Positions 1 to 10,121 of a stretch of DNA of 64,000 nt are shown here, piece after piece. Position numbers and translations under genes: made by a program. Numbering within the stretch: the first letter of the stretch is position 1; every line of letters begins with the position of its first letter. Source of the stretch: Shinella sp. UYSO24 (GTDB taxonomy: Bacteria > Pseudomonadota > Alphaproteobacteria > Rhizobiales > Rhizobiaceae); NCBI GenBank assembly GCA_902167985.1, contig CABHNZ010000001.1:124001-188000 (forward strand), in the 5' to 3' direction. The notes under the pieces are model-generated. The model saw only the letters and a list, made by a program, of their open reading frames with translations. It searched no databases and had not been told where the DNA came from.

Positions 1-1140
1 GATCGCGCCGATAACCGTGATGCGGGTCAGCACATAATCAATATATTCAGCGGTGCGCTCGCCCGGACGGATGCCCGGAATGAAGCCGCCATGCTTTTTC
101 AGATTGTCCGCGGTGTCCTTCGGGTTGAAGACGATCGCGGTGTAGAAAAAGGCAAAGAAGGCGATCAGCAGCGCATAAAGCAGCATGAACAGCGGCTGGC
201 CATGGCCGAGCGACGCGATGATCGCGGTTGCCCAGTCAGGCAGCTGAGTCGTGCCGGCAAAGCCTGCGGCAGTCGCCGGCAGGAGAAGCAGCGACGAGGC
301 GAAGATCGCCGGGATAACACCCGATGTGTTCAGCTTCAGCGGCAGGTGCGAGGTATCGCCCTGGAACATGCGATTGCCGACCTGGCGCTTCGGATACTGG
401 ATCAGAAGACGGCGCTGGGCGCGCTCGACGAAGACGATGACGGCAATGACGATGATCGCAACGACGAGAACGAGCAGGATGAGGCCCGTCGGCAGGGCGC
501 CGGTGCGGCCGAGTTCCAGCGTGCTCGACAGAGCCGTCGGAAGGCCGGCAGCGATGCCGGAGAAGATGATCAGCGAAATACCGTTGCCGATGCCGCGCGA
601 GGTGATCTGCTCACCGAGCCACATCAGGAACATCGTGCCGCCGAGCAGCGTGATGACGGTTTCGAGACGGAAGAACCAGCCCGGATCGGAGACGATCCCC
701 TGCCCTGCTTCCAGACCTGCGGCAATGCCGTAAGCCTGCAGCGCGCCGAGGATGACGGTGCCGTAGCGGGTGTACTGGTTGATGATCTTGCGACCCTGTT
801 CGCCTTCCTTCTTGAGGTTTTCAAGCGAAGGAACGACCGAGGTCATCAGCTGCACGATGATCGATGCAGAGATATAGGGCATGATGCCGAGCGCGAAGAT
901 CGCCATGCGCTCCACTGCACCGCCCGAAAACATGTTGAAAAGACCAAGGATACCGCCGGCCTGGCCACGGAAGGCCTGGGCATAGGCTTCAGGGTTGAGG
1001 CCCGGAAGCGGGATATGCGTCCCGAGACGATAGACAAGAAGTGCGGCCAGCGTGAACCACAGACGCTTCTTGAGGTCCTCCGCCTTGGCGAAGGTTGAAA
1101 AATTCAAATTGGAGGCAAGTTGTTCCGCTGCAGAAGCCAT
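1..1140 (-). CDS. secY: Protein translocase subunit SecY (partial, C-terminus off window)
   Basis: SecY forms the channel of the SecYEG translocon in the inner membrane. Reading on the minus strand from the ATG at 1140, the N-terminus is followed by the plug region and repeated hydrophobic segments in the usual order. The first membrane segment falls around residues 28-45, and the family motif LPGLNPEAY lies just after it. About 380 codons are visible before the window edge, so roughly the last 60-70 residues are missing. It is the last visible gene of the spc operon and is separated from rplO by a strong hairpin. The identification is secure. Confidence 0.96.
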   Translation of the reverse strand, partial: MASAAEQLASNLNFSTFAKAEDLKKRLWFTLAALLVYRLGTHIPLPGLNPEAYAQAFRGQAGGILGLFNMFSGGAVERMAIFALGIMPYISASIIVQLMTSVVPSLENLKKEGEQGRKIINQYTRYGTVILGALQAYGIAAGLEAGQGIVSDPGWFFRLETVITLLGGTMFLMWLGEQITSRGIGNGISLIIFSGIAAGLPTALSSTLELGRTGALPTGLILLVLVVAIIVIAVIVFVERAQRRLLIQYPKRQVGNRMFQGDTSHLPLKLNTSGVIPAIFASSLLLLPATAAGFAGTTQLPDWATAIIASLGHGQPLFMLLYALLIAFFAFFYTAIVFNPKDTADNLKKHGGFIPGIRPGERTAEYIDYVLTRITVIGAI

Positions 1141-1336
1141 GCAATTCTCCGCCCGACCTGAATTCCGTTGGCGCGCTTTCGGCCAGACACGGAAACCAGT
1201 CTTAATTCTGTTTCAGAAACACGGGGCTCGGAGACCGCTTCATAAAAGAGCGGGATGCCTCACCCTGATTTCCGCAAGATCCCGGTAGCTGACCGGCCGG
1301 ACCGCTCTCAAGGATCGTGAGGCTACATATGGACAT

Positions 1337-1373
1337 AAAATTACCCGGTGTGAAGCTCACACCGGGTAATTTT
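1337..1373 (-). terminator. Strong hairpin between rplO and secY
   Basis: A perfect 17-bp stem (arms 1337-1353 and 1357-1373) encloses a 3-nt loop AGC. The arm core is ACCCGGTGTGA, and the base of the stem is AAAATT/AATTTT, so the RNA from either strand ends in a U-rich arm like an intrinsic terminator. It lies directly after the rplO stop. It would terminate or attenuate spc-operon transcription before secY. Termination activity itself is inferred. Confidence 0.75.
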
Positions 1374-1381
1374 CAAACGAT

Positions 1382-1861
1382 TTACTCTGCGACAGATTCG
1401 ACAGCTGCGAGCAGCTTGATCGAACCGCCAGCCTTTTCGATCTTTTCGACGGCAGCCTTGGAGGCGCCGGCGACTTCGATCGTGAGCTTTGCGTTCAGTT
1501 CGCCGTCGGCGAGGATGCGAACGCCGTCCTTCGGACGACGGATAACGCCGGCAGCCTTGAGAGCTGCTGCATCAACCGTTGCCTTGGCGTCGAGCTTGCC
1601 GGCATCGATCGCGGTCTGAAGACGGCCGAGCGATACGGTCACGTATTCAGAAGCGAAGATGTTGTTGAAGCCGCGCTTCGGCAGGCGACGGTAGATTGGC
1701 ATCTGACCGCCTTCGAAGCCGTTGATCGCAACGCCAGAACGGGCCTTCTGACCCTTGACGCCGCGGCCACCGGTCTTGCCCTTGCCAGAGCCGATACCAC
1801 GACCGACGCGGATGCGCTCCTTGGAAGCGCCTTCGTTGTCCTTGATCTCATTCAGTTTCAT
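1382..1861 (-). CDS. rplO: 50S ribosomal protein L15
   Basis: L15 is a late-assembly protein of the large subunit. The protein starts [11 protein letters not shown] and has the Gly/Lys-rich N-terminal extension ([15 protein letters not shown]) and the [18 protein letters not shown] signature that contact 23S rRNA. It is 159 aa, close to the family length. Two in-frame ATGs lie six bases apart. The inner one (1861) is preferred because GAGGAG is then about six bases upstream, while it would abut the outer ATG. It sits between rpmD and the hairpin before secY. Confidence 0.96.
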   Translation of the reverse strand: MKLNEIKDNEGASKERIRVGRGIGSGKGKTGGRGVKGQKARSGVAINGFEGGQMPIYRRLPKRGFNNIFASEYVTVSLGRLQTAIDAGKLDAKATVDAAALKAAGVIRRPKDGVRILADGELNAKLTIEVAGASKAAVEKIEKAGGSIKLLAAVESVAE

Positions 1862-1877
1862 GGTCATCTCCTCTGCC

Positions 1878-2084
1878 TCACTTCTCGTCGACGACGCGAA
1901 CGAGATGCTGGACAGCCCGGATCATGCCACGAACGGAAGGGGTATCTTCCAGCGTGCTTTTCCGGTGCATCTTGTTAAGACCGAGACCGATCAGCGTCTG
2001 GCGCTGAACGGACGGACGGCGGATGGGGCTACCGATCTGTTCAACGGTAACCGTCTTTGCGGCTGCTTCTGCCTTCTTGGCCAT
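1878..2084 (-). CDS. rpmD: 50S ribosomal protein L30
   Basis: L30 is a small protein of the large subunit. The ~68 aa product begins [20 protein letters not shown] and contains the L30 core ([15 protein letters not shown], then [14 protein letters not shown]). An ATG one codon upstream is also possible. The AAGGAG at about 2091-2096 fits the inner start better. Gene order rpsE-rpmD-rplO is the normal spc order. Confidence 0.95.
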   Translation of the reverse strand: MAKKAEAAAKTVTVEQIGSPIRRPSVQRQTLIGLGLNKMHRKSTLEDTPSVRGMIRAVQHLVRVVDEK

Positions 2085-2095
2085 CATCGCTCTCC

Positions 2096-2665
2096 TTATT
2101 CTTCCGAGGCGACACCGGAAGCGGCACGGCGAGCCTGCAGCGTAGCATACTTCATGCCGCGCTGTGCTGCGATGTCCTTCGGGTGAACCTGGTGCTTCAG
2201 GGCGTCGAACGTCGCACGAATCATGTTGTACGGGTTCGAGGAACCGGTCGACTTAGCAACGACGTCGTGGACGCCGAGCGTTTCGAATACGGCGCGCATC
2301 GGGCCGCCGGCGATGATACCGGTACCAGCCTTGGCCGAGCGCAGCAGAACCTTGCCGGCGCCGTGACGGCCATTGACGTCGTGATGCAGCGTACGGCCGT
2401 CGCGCAGCGGTACGAAGATCAGATCGCGCTTAGCAGCTTCAGTTGCCTTGCGGATGGCTTCCGGCACTTCACGTGCCTTGCCATGGCCGAAGCCAACGCG
2501 GCCCTTCTGGTCGCCAACGACGACGAGAGCGGCAAAACCGAAGCGACGGCCGCCCTTGACGACCTTTGCGACGCGGTTGATCGCGACCAGCTTGTCAACG
2601 AATTCGCTGTCGCGCTCTTCACGGGGCTGGCGGTCTTCGCGCTGGCCCTTTCTTTCCTGTGCCAT
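2096..2665 (-). CDS. rpsE: 30S ribosomal protein S5
   Basis: S5 takes part in translational accuracy and in mRNA helicase activity at the entry channel. The 189-aa product carries the double-stranded-RNA-binding region ([20 protein letters not shown]) and the S5 C-terminal fold ([16 protein letters not shown]). The reading frame stays open for ten codons upstream (to 2695), but the family start is [11 protein letters not shown] at 2665. A 172-base gap separates it from rplR. Confidence 0.95.
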   Translation of the reverse strand: MAQERKGQREDRQPREERDSEFVDKLVAINRVAKVVKGGRRFGFAALVVVGDQKGRVGFGHGKAREVPEAIRKATEAAKRDLIFVPLRDGRTLHHDVNGRHGAGKVLLRSAKAGTGIIAGGPMRAVFETLGVHDVVAKSTGSSNPYNMIRATFDALKHQVHPKDIAAQRGMKYATLQARRAASGVASEE

Positions 2666-2837
2666 TGTCCTTGTCCTTTTTCTTTTCCGGTGCAATCGGC
2701 AGATTACAATTCGGTCAGTTACAAATGGGGGATCAGGGTCAAGCGCCCTTCCCTCACCTGTTGCGGGGTCCGACCCCGCGGTGCGGCGAACCGCATTTCG
2801 CCGGCCTCCCCTTTTGGGTGAGACCGGGCGAAACTTT
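2666..2837 (-). other. rplR-rpsE intergenic spacer with GC-rich inverted repeats
   Basis: This spacer is unusually long for the interior of a ribosomal operon, where neighbours are normally 5-30 bases apart. It contains a GC-rich inverted repeat around 2763-2782 (GCGGGGTC facing GACCCCGC) and a second around 2780-2805 (GCGGTGCGG/CCGCATTTCGCC). This resembles a small insertion of intergenic-repeat type. I see no coding potential in it. Confidence 0.45.
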
Positions 2838-3200
2838 TTAGAACGTCAGACCGCCTTCGCGGGCAGCTTCAGCCAGAGCCTTGATGCGGCCATGGTAAAT
2901 GAAGGCGCCACGATCGAAGACGACTTCCTTGACGCCAGCCTTCTCGGCGCGTTCTGCAACCAGCTTGCCGACGGCAGCAGCTGCTGCAACGTCTGCACCG
3001 GTCTTCAGAGACGTGCGCAGGCCAGAATCGAGGGTCGAAGCGGCTGCAAGCGTGCGGCCGGCGACGTCGTCGATGATCTGAGCGTAGATGTTCTTGGACG
3101 AGCGGTGAACCGACAGACGAGGACGGCCGTTTGCGACCTTCTTCAACTGACGGCGAACACGGCTCGCACGCTTGGTGAGTGCTTCTTTCCGAGTAGCCAT
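2838..3200 (-). CDS. rplR: 50S ribosomal protein L18
   Basis: L18 binds 5S rRNA and mounts it on the large subunit. The 120-aa protein begins [19 protein letters not shown] and has the L18 signatures [20 protein letters not shown] and a C-terminal [24 protein letters not shown]. Length and position between rplF and rpsE are normal. Confidence 0.96.
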   Translation of the reverse strand: MATRKEALTKRASRVRRQLKKVANGRPRLSVHRSSKNIYAQIIDDVAGRTLAAASTLDSGLRTSLKTGADVAAAAAVGKLVAERAEKAGVKEVVFDRGAFIYHGRIKALAEAAREGGLTF

Positions 3201-3211
3201 GATCCGCGTCC

Positions 3212-3745
3212 TTACTTCTTCTTGCCTTCCTTGCGGACGATCCGTTCCTCGGCGTACTTGACGCCTTTGCCCTTGTAGGGCTCGGGACCACGGTATTCGC
3301 GGATTTCCGCGGCTACCTGACCGACCTGCTGCTTGTTGATGCCGGAGACGATGATTTCCGTCGGCTTCGGCACGGCAATGGTGATACCAACCGGCGGCTC
3401 ATAAACCACGTCGTGGGAGAAACCGAGCGCCAGCTGCAGGTTCTTGCCCTGCAGAGCCGCACGATAACCGACGCCGTTGATTTCGAGCTTGCGCTCGTAG
3501 CCATCCTTAACGCCCTTGAAGATGTTCTCGATCATCGTGCGGGACATGCCCCACTTCGAACGAGCTTCCTTCGTCTGGTTGACCGGGGTCACCGAAACGG
3601 CGTTGTCGTTGAGTTCAAGCTTGATTTCGTCGTTGGCGACGAAGAAAAGCTCGCCCTTCGGGCCCTTCGCAGAAACCTTCTGGCCTTCGACCGTAGCCGT
3701 TACGCCTGCCGGAACCTGAACGGGCTTTTTACCGATACGAGACAT
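3212..3745 (-). CDS. rplF: 50S ribosomal protein L6
   Basis: L6 sits near the sarcin-ricin loop and the factor-binding site. The 177-aa product starts [19 protein letters not shown] and ends with the family signature [16 protein letters not shown] followed by a Lys-rich tail. Both duplicated L6 domains are intact. It lies directly downstream of rpsH. Confidence 0.97.
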   Translation of the reverse strand: MSRIGKKPVQVPAGVTATVEGQKVSAKGPKGELFFVANDEIKLELNDNAVSVTPVNQTKEARSKWGMSRTMIENIFKGVKDGYERKLEINGVGYRAALQGKNLQLALGFSHDVVYEPPVGITIAVPKPTEIIVSGINKQQVGQVAAEIREYRGPEPYKGKGVKYAEERIVRKEGKKK

Positions 3746-3787
3746 TTTGTTATCCTGTCTGTCCGTTATGGAGATCCTTGCCCAGTC

Positions 3788-4181
3788 TTAGAAGACCGAG
3801 CAAAGAACCTCGCCGCCTACGTTCTGTTCGCGAGCCTGGTGATCGGCCATCACGCTCGGGTCGAAGGATGGTGATGCCGAGGCCGTTCGCGACCTGCGGA
3901 ATGGACTTGACCGAGACATAAACTCGGCGGCCCGGCTTCGAAACGCGGCCGATCTCACGGATCACGGATGCGCCTTCGTAGTACTTCAGTTCGATTTCGA
4001 TCTCGGCCTTGCCGTTACCGAAATCAGTCTCGGTGTAACCGCGGATGTAGCCTTCGGCCTGCAGGACGTCGAGAACGCGAGCGCGCAGCTTGGAAGCCGG
4101 GGTCGTTACCGAAGACTTGCGACGCGAAGCGCCATTGCGGATGCGGGTGAGCATATCGCCCAAGGGATCAGTCATGGTCAT
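3788..4181 (-). CDS. rpsH: 30S ribosomal protein S8, frameshifted in this sequence
   Basis: S8 nucleates the central domain of 16S rRNA and is the translational autoregulator of the spc operon in E. coli. The first ~105 residues are normal ([19 protein letters not shown] to GLGITIL). The frame then breaks near 3865-3880 on the minus strand. Restoring one T and one C in short homopolymers gives a normal C-terminus ([20 protein letters not shown]) ending at 3788. With two added bases the gene is 131 codons, the family length. S8 is essential, so sequencing error is the likeliest cause. Confidence 0.9.
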
Positions 4182-4193
4182 CGAACGATCTCC

Positions 4194-4498
4194 TTACCAG
4201 CTCGACTTAACAATACCCGGCACCTTGCCGAGGTTGCCCAGCTCGCGAAGCGCGATACGCGACATCTTGAGCTTGCGATAGAAAGCGCGCGGGCGACCGG
4301 TGACTTCGCAACGGTTGCGGATACGCGTCTTCGAACCATCACGGGGCAGAGAAGCAAGCTTCAGAGTTGCCTGGAACCGGTCTCGATCGAAAGGGCCTGG
4401 TTCATGATGGTCGCCTTCAACTCGGCGCGCTTGGCGGCCTGGTTGGCGACGGTCTTGCGGCGGCGCTTGTTCTTTTCAACTGCGCTGGTCTTCGCCAT
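4194..4498 (-). CDS. rpsN: 30S ribosomal protein S14, frameshifted in this sequence
   Basis: S14 is in the head of the small subunit. The gene starts [20 protein letters not shown] at 4498. It ends with [20 protein letters not shown] and VPGIVKSSW at 4194, which is the zinc-free (C-minus) S14 type. The two halves are in different frames because one base is missing near 4385, between the codons for LSIE and RFQATLKLA. Adding one base gives exactly 101 codons. S14 is essential, so this is probably a base-calling error. Confidence 0.9.
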
Positions 4499-4531
4499 AT
4501 CGTAGTTCCTTTTTAACGCTCGTCGTTACGG

Positions 4532-5089
4532 TTACGCGCGGAACGGGAAGTTGAACTCTTTCAGAAGAGCCCGAGCTTCGTCGTCGTTGGTAGCCGTCGT
4601 GCAAACGATGATGTCCATGCCCCACATCTGATCAACCTTATCGTAGTTGATCTCCGGGAACACAATGTGCTCCTTGATGCCCATGGCGAAGTTGCCACGG
4701 CCGTCGAAGGACTTCGGATTCAGGCCACGGAAGTCGCGAACGCGCGGAAGCGCGATGTTGACCAGGCGATCCATGAATTCGTACATGCGGGCGCCGCGGA
4801 GAGTAACCTTCGCGCCGATCGGCATCTGTTCGCGGACCTTGAAGCCAGCGATCGAGTTGCGAGCCTTGGTGATAACCGGCTTCTGGCCAGCGATCGCTGC
4901 AAGGTCAGCAGCTGCAACCGAAGGCTTCTTCGAGTCGGCAGTTGCCTCACCCACGCCCATGTTGATGACGATCTTGTCCAGCTTGGGGATCATCATCTCG
5001 TTGGCGAAGGAAAACTGTTCCTGCAGCGCAGCGCGGATGCGGGTTACGTATTCGGTCTTGAGCCGCGGCTCGTACTTTGCCTCAGCCAT
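4532..5089 (-). CDS. rplE: 50S ribosomal protein L5
   Basis: L5 binds 5S rRNA in the central protuberance and contacts the P-site tRNA. The intact 185-aa product carries the L5 motif [10 protein letters not shown] and the conserved [20 protein letters not shown] and [16 protein letters not shown]. Its start overlaps the end of rplX by eight bases, indicating translational coupling. Confidence 0.97.
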   Translation of the reverse strand: MAEAKYEPRLKTEYVTRIRAALQEQFSFANEMMIPKLDKIVINMGVGEATADSKKPSVAAADLAAIAGQKPVITKARNSIAGFKVREQMPIGAKVTLRGARMYEFMDRLVNIALPRVRDFRGLNPKSFDGRGNFAMGIKEHIVFPEINYDKVDQMWGMDIIVCTTATNDDEARALLKEFNFPFRA

Positions 5090-5390
5090 CGATCACATCT
5101 CCCGTACGCTTGGCTACACGCACCTTCTTGCCGTCGACAACGGAGAAGCCAACGCGGGTCGGCTTGCCGTCCTTCGCGACGATCGCGATGTTCGACAGGT
5201 GGATAGATGCTTCCTTGTTGATGATGCCAGCTTCCTGCGTCTGGGTCTGGCGCTGGTGGCGCTTCACCATGTTGACGCCGCGAACAACGGCACGATCTTC
5301 CTTCGGCAGAACCTGGACGACTTCGCCAGTGCGACCCTTGTCCTTGCCGGTCAGTACGACGACGTTGTCGCCCTTCTTGATCTTCTGCAT
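5082..5390 (-). CDS. rplX: 50S ribosomal protein L24
   Basis: L24 is an assembly initiator of the large subunit. The 102-aa protein begins [19 protein letters not shown], the KOW motif, and continues with [19 protein letters not shown], which is diagnostic. It lies between rplN and rplE with short spacing. Confidence 0.96.
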   Translation of the reverse strand: MQKIKKGDNVVVLTGKDKGRTGEVVQVLPKEDRAVVRGVNMVKRHQRQTQTQEAGIINKEASIHLSNIAIVAKDGKPTRVGFSVVDGKKVRVAKRTGDVIDG

Positions 5391-5402
5391 AGGTCTCGCT
5401 CC

Positions 5403-5771
5403 TTACAGTACTTCGGGAGCCAGCGAGATGATCTTCATGTGGTTCTTCGCACGAAGTTCGCGCGGAACCGGTCCGAAGATACGGGTGCCGATCGGCTCTT
5501 TCTTGTTGTCGATGAGGACCGCTGCGTTGTTGTCGAAGCGGATAACGCTGCCGTCGGCGCGACGGATGTCCTTGGCGGTACGCACAACCACCGCCTTCAT
5601 CACGTCACCCTTCTTCACGCGGCCACGCGGAATAGCTTCCTTGATCGAAACGACGATAACGTCGCCGATCGAAGCGTACTTACGCTTGGAGCCGCCCAGC
5701 ACCTTGATGCACATGACACGACGTGCGCCGGAATTATCCGCCACGTCGAGGTTTGTTTGCATCTGAATCAT
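5403..5771 (-). CDS. rplN: 50S ribosomal protein L14
   Basis: L14 bridges the two subunits. The intact 122-aa product starts [20 protein letters not shown] and ends [18 protein letters not shown], both fully typical. It is the first gene of the spc operon in the classical order. A 240-base spacer containing a hairpin separates it from rpsQ, which fits an S10/spc operon boundary here. Confidence 0.97.
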   Translation of the reverse strand: MIQMQTNLDVADNSGARRVMCIKVLGGSKRKYASIGDVIVVSIKEAIPRGRVKKGDVMKAVVVRTAKDIRRADGSVIRFDNNAAVLIDNKKEPIGTRIFGPVPRELRAKNHMKIISLAPEVL

Positions 5772-5963
5772 GTCAGGTCGCCTTTTTCTAATGACCGGAA
5801 CACCGGGCGCGTAAACGCTCGGTGCCGGCTATGGACAGATTTTATGTGCGCGGGATTGGTCTTGCCAAGGTGGTTTCCCGGAAAGGGACCTTCCCTGCGC
5901 TCAAAGCAAAAGAACGCCCGTTTCCGAGCGTTCGACGCCAATGGCGTGCTTCTTACAGGATTC

Positions 5964-5999
5964 TGCGTCAGACGCAAGGGGAAACCCTGGCCTGACGCA
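5964..5999 (-). terminator. Hairpin between rpsQ and rplN
   Basis: TGCGTCAG (5964-5971) is matched by CTGACGCA (5992-5999) around a 20-base loop that can itself pair (GGGG/CCCT). It follows the rpsQ stop at the S10/spc boundary. A second, weaker inverted repeat (GAACGC/GCGTTC) lies near 5913-5934. Terminator or leader function is inferred from position. Confidence 0.5.
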
Positions 6000-6011
6000 A
6001 ATCTGTATCAA

Positions 6012-6248
6012 TCAAGCCTGGGCGGCAATAACCGTCCAGCGCTTGTCCTTGGAGATCGGTGCGCATTCCTCGATGGAAACGACATCACCTACCTTGTACT
6101 GGTTGTTTTCGTCATGCGCCTTGTACTTCTTCGAACGGCGGACCGTCTTCTGAAGCAGCGGATGTGCGAACCGGCGTTCAACGCGGACAACAACGGTCTT
6201 CTCGTTCTTGTCGGAAACGACTACGCCCTGCAGAATGCGTTTCGGCAT
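6012..6248 (-). CDS. rpsQ: 30S ribosomal protein S17
   Basis: S17 is a primary 16S rRNA-binding protein of the OB-fold type. The 78-aa product starts [20 protein letters not shown] and contains [20 protein letters not shown] and [17 protein letters not shown]. The frame is open upstream to 6296, but MPKRIL is the family start. It is the last gene of the S10 operon. Confidence 0.95.
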   Translation of the reverse strand: MPKRILQGVVVSDKNEKTVVVRVERRFAHPLLQKTVRRSKKYKAHDENNQYKVGDVVSIEECAPISKDKRWTVIAAQA

Positions 6249-6261
6249 ATTATTCTTCCTT

Positions 6262-6462
6262 TTAAGCCTTGGCTTCTGCCGCCTTCTGGCGGGCAATGGT
6301 TTTCACGCGGGCGATGTCCTTACGAACTTCGTTGATGCGCGAGGACTTTTCGAGCTGACCGGTGGCCTTCTGGAAGCGCAGGTTGAACTGCTCCTTCTTT
6401 AGGTCGGCGAGCTTGTCCTTGAGCTGGTCGGCCGTGAGGCCGCGAACGTCTTCGGCTTTCAT
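6262..6462 (-). CDS. rpmC: 50S ribosomal protein L29
   Basis: L29 lines the polypeptide exit tunnel and helps form the docking site for SRP and trigger factor. The 66-aa protein has the typical helical-hairpin sequence ([20 protein letters not shown], then [13 protein letters not shown]). It lies between rplP and rpsQ. Confidence 0.96.
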   Translation of the reverse strand: MKAEDVRGLTADQLKDKLADLKKEQFNLRFQKATGQLEKSSRINEVRKDIARVKTIARQKAAEAKA

Positions 6463-6474
6463 CGTGCCTTCTCC

Positions 6475-6888
6475 TTACTCTGCAATGCGCTGAACGAAGC
6501 GCGTCTTGACGGAGAGCTTGGCAGCGCCGAGGCGAAGAGCCTCACGTGCCAGTTCTTCGGAAACGCCATCGATTTCGAACATCATACGGCCGGGCTTGAC
6601 CTTGCATGCCCAGTATTCAACCGAGCCCTTGCCCTTACCCATACGAACTTCAGTCGGCTTAGCCGTGACCGGAACGTCAGGGAATACGCGGATCCAGACG
6701 CGGCCGGCACGCTTCATCGCACGGGTGATCGCGCGGCGGGCCGCCTCGATCTCGCGAGCGTTGACGCGGTTCGGTTCCTGCGACTTCAGGCCGAATTCAC
6801 CGAAGGCCAGGTCGAAACCGCCCTTGGCGACGCCCTTGATGCGACCCTTGAACTGCTTACGGTACTTGGTACGCTTTGGCTGCAACAT
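6475..6888 (-). CDS. rplP: 50S ribosomal protein L16
   Basis: L16 organises the A-site tRNA region of the large subunit. The 137-aa product begins [19 protein letters not shown] and has the signature [20 protein letters not shown]. It is intact and in the conserved rpsC-rplP-rpmC order. Confidence 0.97.
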   Translation of the reverse strand: MLQPKRTKYRKQFKGRIKGVAKGGFDLAFGEFGLKSQEPNRVNAREIEAARRAITRAMKRAGRVWIRVFPDVPVTAKPTEVRMGKGKGSVEYWACKVKPGRMMFEIDGVSEELAREALRLGAAKLSVKTRFVQRIAE

Positions 6889-6926
6889 TTTCTTACTTCT
6901 CCGAGCTTATCTTTCGCCAGCGATAA

Positions 6927-7664
6927 TCAAGCGTTTTCGCGCTCGCGGCGACGGTCGCCACGATCACCGCGTTCGCGGCTTGCCGGACCCTGTGCGTCGC
7001 CTTCCAGCGCGCGGCGTTCGGAAGCCATCGGATCGTGCTCAAGGATTTCGCCCTTGAAGATCCAGACCTTGATGCCGCAAATACCGAATGCGGTTTCGGC
7101 TTCAGCCGTACCGTAGTCGATGTCTGCACGCAGGGTGTGAAGCGGCACGCGACCTTCGCGGTACCATTCGGTACGAGCGATTTCTGCACCACCGAGACGG
7201 CCGGCGCATGTGATCTTGATGCCTTCGGCGCCGAGACGCATAGCCGACTGAACGGCACGCTTCATTGCACGGCGGAAAGCCACGCGGCGCTCGAGCTGCT
7301 GAGCGATCGACTGGGCAACCAGCGTCGCGTCAACTTCCGGCTTGCGCACTTCAACGATGTTGAGGTGCGTTTCCGAAGAGGTCATCGTCGAGATCTTCTT
7401 GCGAAGCTTCTCGATGTCTGCACCCTTCTTGCCGATGATCAGACCCGGGCGAGCCGAGTGGATGGTCACGCGGCACTTCTTGTGCGGACGCTCGATGACG
7501 ACCTTAGCGATACCGGCCTGCTTCAGCTCCTGCATGAGGTAAGCGCGGATCTTGAGGTCTTCGTGGAGAAGCTGGCCGTATTCGGCGTTGTCGGCGAACC
7601 AGCGGCTGTCCCAGGTACGGTTAATGCCGAGGCGGAAACCGATCGGATTAATTTTCTGACCCAT
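6927..7664 (-). CDS. rpsC: 30S ribosomal protein S3
   Basis: S3 is at the mRNA entry pore. The 245-aa product starts [20 protein letters not shown] and has the KH-type RNA-binding motif [19 protein letters not shown] and the C-terminal domain ([20 protein letters not shown]). The tail is rich in Arg/Glu/Asp, usual for rhizobia. Its ATG overlaps the rplV stop by one base. Confidence 0.97.
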   Translation of the reverse strand: MGQKINPIGFRLGINRTWDSRWFADNAEYGQLLHEDLKIRAYLMQELKQAGIAKVVIERPHKKCRVTIHSARPGLIIGKKGADIEKLRKKISTMTSSETHLNIVEVRKPEVDATLVAQSIAQQLERRVAFRRAMKRAVQSAMRLGAEGIKITCAGRLGGAEIARTEWYREGRVPLHTLRADIDYGTAEAETAFGICGIKVWIFKGEILEHDPMASERRALEGDAQGPASRERGDRGDRRRERENA

Positions 7665-8053
7665 TATGCGGCCTCCCCTTTTTCCTCGACTTCGCGAACG
7701 ACGATCGTCAGATGCGCGAAAGGCTTCTCGATGCGCGATGCACGGCCACGGCCGCGAGCGTGGAAACGCTTCATCACCATCGACTTGCCGACGTATGCTT
7801 CCGAAACGATCAGAGCATCGACGTCGAGGTCATGGTTGTTCTCGGCGTTGGCGATAGCAGACTCGAGAGTCTTCTTCACCGTGCCTGCGATGCGCTTGCG
7901 GGAGAACTCGAGTTCTGCCAGAGCGCGTTCAACCTTCTTGCCGCGGATAAGGGCTGCAACCAGGTTCAGCTTCTGCGGGCTGACGCGAAGCGTACGGGCG
8001 ACTGCCTGTGCTTCGTTGTCCTTCAGCCGGCGTTCGGTCTTTGCCTTCGCCAT
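7664..8053 (-). CDS. rplV: 50S ribosomal protein L22
   Basis: L22 reaches from the surface into the exit tunnel. The 129-aa product contains [20 protein letters not shown] and the C-terminal signature [19 protein letters not shown], the beta-hairpin region associated with macrolide resistance in other bacteria. It is intact. Confidence 0.97.
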   Translation of the reverse strand: MAKAKTERRLKDNEAQAVARTLRVSPQKLNLVAALIRGKKVERALAELEFSRKRIAGTVKKTLESAIANAENNHDLDVDALIVSEAYVGKSMVMKRFHARGRGRASRIEKPFAHLTIVVREVEEKGEAA

Positions 8054-8055
8054 GA

Positions 8056-8334
8056 TTACTTCCTCTTCGCCTTCTTGTCCGCGCCGTGACCGTAGTAGGT
8101 ACGGGTGGGAGCGAATTCACCGAACTTGTGTCCGACCATGTCTTCGTTGACGGCTACCGGCACATGCTTGTTGCCGTTGTAGACGCCGAACGTCAGACCG
8201 ACGAACTGCGGCAGGATGGTGGAGCGACGGCTCCACATCTTGATTACTTCACTGCGGCCGCCTTCGCGCACCTTCTCAGCCTTCTTGAGAAGATAGCCGT
8301 CAACGAACGGGCCTTTCCAAACTGAACGAGCCAT
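8056..8334 (-). CDS. rpsS: 30S ribosomal protein S19
   Basis: S19 forms a head complex with S13 close to the A and P sites. The intact 92-aa protein starts [20 protein letters not shown] and carries the signature [17 protein letters not shown] and [16 protein letters not shown]. It lies two bases from rplV. Confidence 0.97.
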   Translation of the reverse strand: MARSVWKGPFVDGYLLKKAEKVREGGRSEVIKMWSRRSTILPQFVGLTFGVYNGNKHVPVAVNEDMVGHKFGEFAPTRTYYGHGADKKAKRK

Positions 8335-8351
8335 TTAACGACTTCCTTCTC

Positions 8352-9185
8352 TTACTTCTTGACGTGGCGCGAACGCATGATGAACTTGTCCGTGGACTTG
8401 TTCGAACGGGTGCGCTTGCCCTTCGTCGGCTTGCCCCAAGGCGTAACCGGGTGACGACCACCAGAGGTGCGGCCTTCACCACCACCGTGCGGGTGGTCGA
8501 CGGGGTTCATGACGACACCGCGGTTATGCGGGGTCTTACCACGCCAACGGGTACGACCAGCCTTACCGTCGCTGATGTTGCCGTGATCCGGGTTGGATAC
8601 GGCGCCGACGGATGCCAGGCACGAGCCCGGGACGAGACGCTGTTCGCCAGAGTTGAGGCGCAGGATAGCCATGCCGGCATCACGGCCGACGAGCTGTACG
8701 TAGGTGCCAGCCGAACGAGCGATCTGACCGCCCTTGCCCGGCTTCATTTCGACGTTGTGAACGATCGAACCAACCGGGATGTACTGCAGGGGCATGGTGT
8801 TGCCCGGCTTTACGTCGACGGCCTTGTTGGAAGCGATGACCTTGTCGCCGGCAGCGAGGCGCTGCGGAGCGATGATGTAGGCCTGTTCGCCATCAGCATA
8901 GTTGATCAGCGCGATGAACGCGGTGCGGTTCGGGTCGTATTCCAGACGCTCGACCGTGCCTTCAACGTCGAACTTGCGACGCTTGAAGTCGACCAGGCGG
9001 TAGGTACGCTTGTGACCGCCGCCGATGAAGCGGGCGGTGATGCGACCGAGGTTGTTACGGCCGCCGCTCTTGGAGAGACCTTCCGTCAGCGCCTTGACCG
9101 GCTTGCCCTTCCAGAGGCCCGAACGGTCGACGATGACCAGCTGACGCTGGCTCGGGGTCGTCGGATTGTAGCTTTTCAATGCCAT
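8352..9185 (-). CDS. rplB: 50S ribosomal protein L2
   Basis: L2 is required for subunit association and peptidyl-transferase activity. The 277-aa protein starts [20 protein letters not shown] and has the invariant C-terminal stretch [18 protein letters not shown], whose histidine is the functionally critical one in the family. It is intact and in standard order. Confidence 0.97.
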   Translation of the reverse strand: MALKSYNPTTPSQRQLVIVDRSGLWKGKPVKALTEGLSKSGGRNNLGRITARFIGGGHKRTYRLVDFKRRKFDVEGTVERLEYDPNRTAFIALINYADGEQAYIIAPQRLAAGDKVIASNKAVDVKPGNTMPLQYIPVGSIVHNVEMKPGKGGQIARSAGTYVQLVGRDAGMAILRLNSGEQRLVPGSCLASVGAVSNPDHGNISDGKAGRTRWRGKTPHNRGVVMNPVDHPHGGGEGRTSGGRHPVTPWGKPTKGKRTRSNKSTDKFIMRSRHVKK

Positions 9186-9196
9186 TGTTTTTTACC

Positions 9197-9490
9197 TCAG
9201 AGACCGGTGGAGATGTCGATCGTCTGACCTTCGGCCAGGGTGACAACAGCCTTCTTGACGTCCTTCTGCTTGCCGATGAAGCCCTTGAAGCGCTTCACCT
9301 TGCCCTTGCGGACCAGCGTATTGACGGCAGTGACTTTCACACCGAAGAGAGCTTCTACGGCAGCCTTGATCTCTGGCTTGGAAGCAGTCTTGGCAACATT
9401 GAAGACGACCTGGTTATGGTCGGAGACCATAGTCGACTTTTCGGTGATCGACGGAGATACGATCACATCGTAGTGGCGAAGATCGGTCAC
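9197..9490 (-). CDS. rplW: 50S ribosomal protein L23
   Basis: L23 at the tunnel exit is the docking point for trigger factor and SRP. The 97-aa protein starts [20 protein letters not shown] and has the motif [20 protein letters not shown]. Its start codon overlaps the rplD stop by four bases, which suggests translational coupling. Confidence 0.97.
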   Translation of the reverse strand: MTDLRHYDVIVSPSITEKSTMVSDHNQVVFNVAKTASKPEIKAAVEALFGVKVTAVNTLVRKGKVKRFKGFIGKQKDVKKAVVTLAEGQTIDISTGL

Positions 9491-10107
9491 TTGAAACGCT
9501 CCTCTAGAGCTTCAACTGCGGCCTTCGACAGGACGAGCTTGCCGCGACGCAGGATGTCATAAACATTGATGCCCTGAACCGGCAGAACGTCGACGTTCGG
9601 GATGTTCTGGGCTGCGAGCTTGAAGTTGTTGTCGAGCTCTACACCACCGATGAGCAGCGCGTTGGTCAGTCCGAGCGAAGCGAACGTGCCAGCGAGCGTC
9701 TTGGTCTTGGCTTCAGCCGCAACCAGGTTGTCGATGATGATGAGGTCTTCCGACTTCAGCTTGGCCGAAAGGGCGTGACGCAGTGCGAGAGCGCGAACCT
9801 TCTTGGGAAGGTCATGCTCGTGGCTGCGAACGACCGGACCATGTGCACGACCACCACCGCGGAACTGCGGAGCGCGAGCCGAATGGTGACGAGCGCGGCC
9901 CGTACCCTTCTGCTTGTACATCTTGGAGCCGGTGCGCGAAACTTCCGAGCGGCCCTTGGTCTTGTGCGTACCCTGCTGCTTCTTGGCGAGCTGGTAGCGG
10001 ACCATACGAGCGAGGATGTCCTCGCGGGGATCGAGGCCGAAGATCGCGTCCGACAGGGAAACCTGGCCGGCGTCTTTTCCCTCGAGGGTCTTGACGTTGA
10101 ATTCCAT
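9487..10107 (-). CDS. rplD: 50S ribosomal protein L4
   Basis: L4 is a large-subunit protein and, in E. coli, the autoregulator of the S10 operon. The 206-aa protein starts [20 protein letters not shown] at 10107 and has the tunnel-loop signature [20 protein letters not shown]. The frame remains open upstream only because the preceding rplC is frameshifted, so the family start was chosen. Confidence 0.96.
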   Translation of the reverse strand: MEFNVKTLEGKDAGQVSLSDAIFGLDPREDILARMVRYQLAKKQQGTHKTKGRSEVSRTGSKMYKQKGTGRARHHSARAPQFRGGGRAHGPVVRSHEHDLPKKVRALALRHALSAKLKSEDLIIIDNLVAAEAKTKTLAGTFASLGLTNALLIGGVELDNNFKLAAQNIPNVDVLPVQGINVYDILRRGKLVLSKAAVEALEERFK

Positions 10108-10121
10108 TGTAGCTGGCTCCC

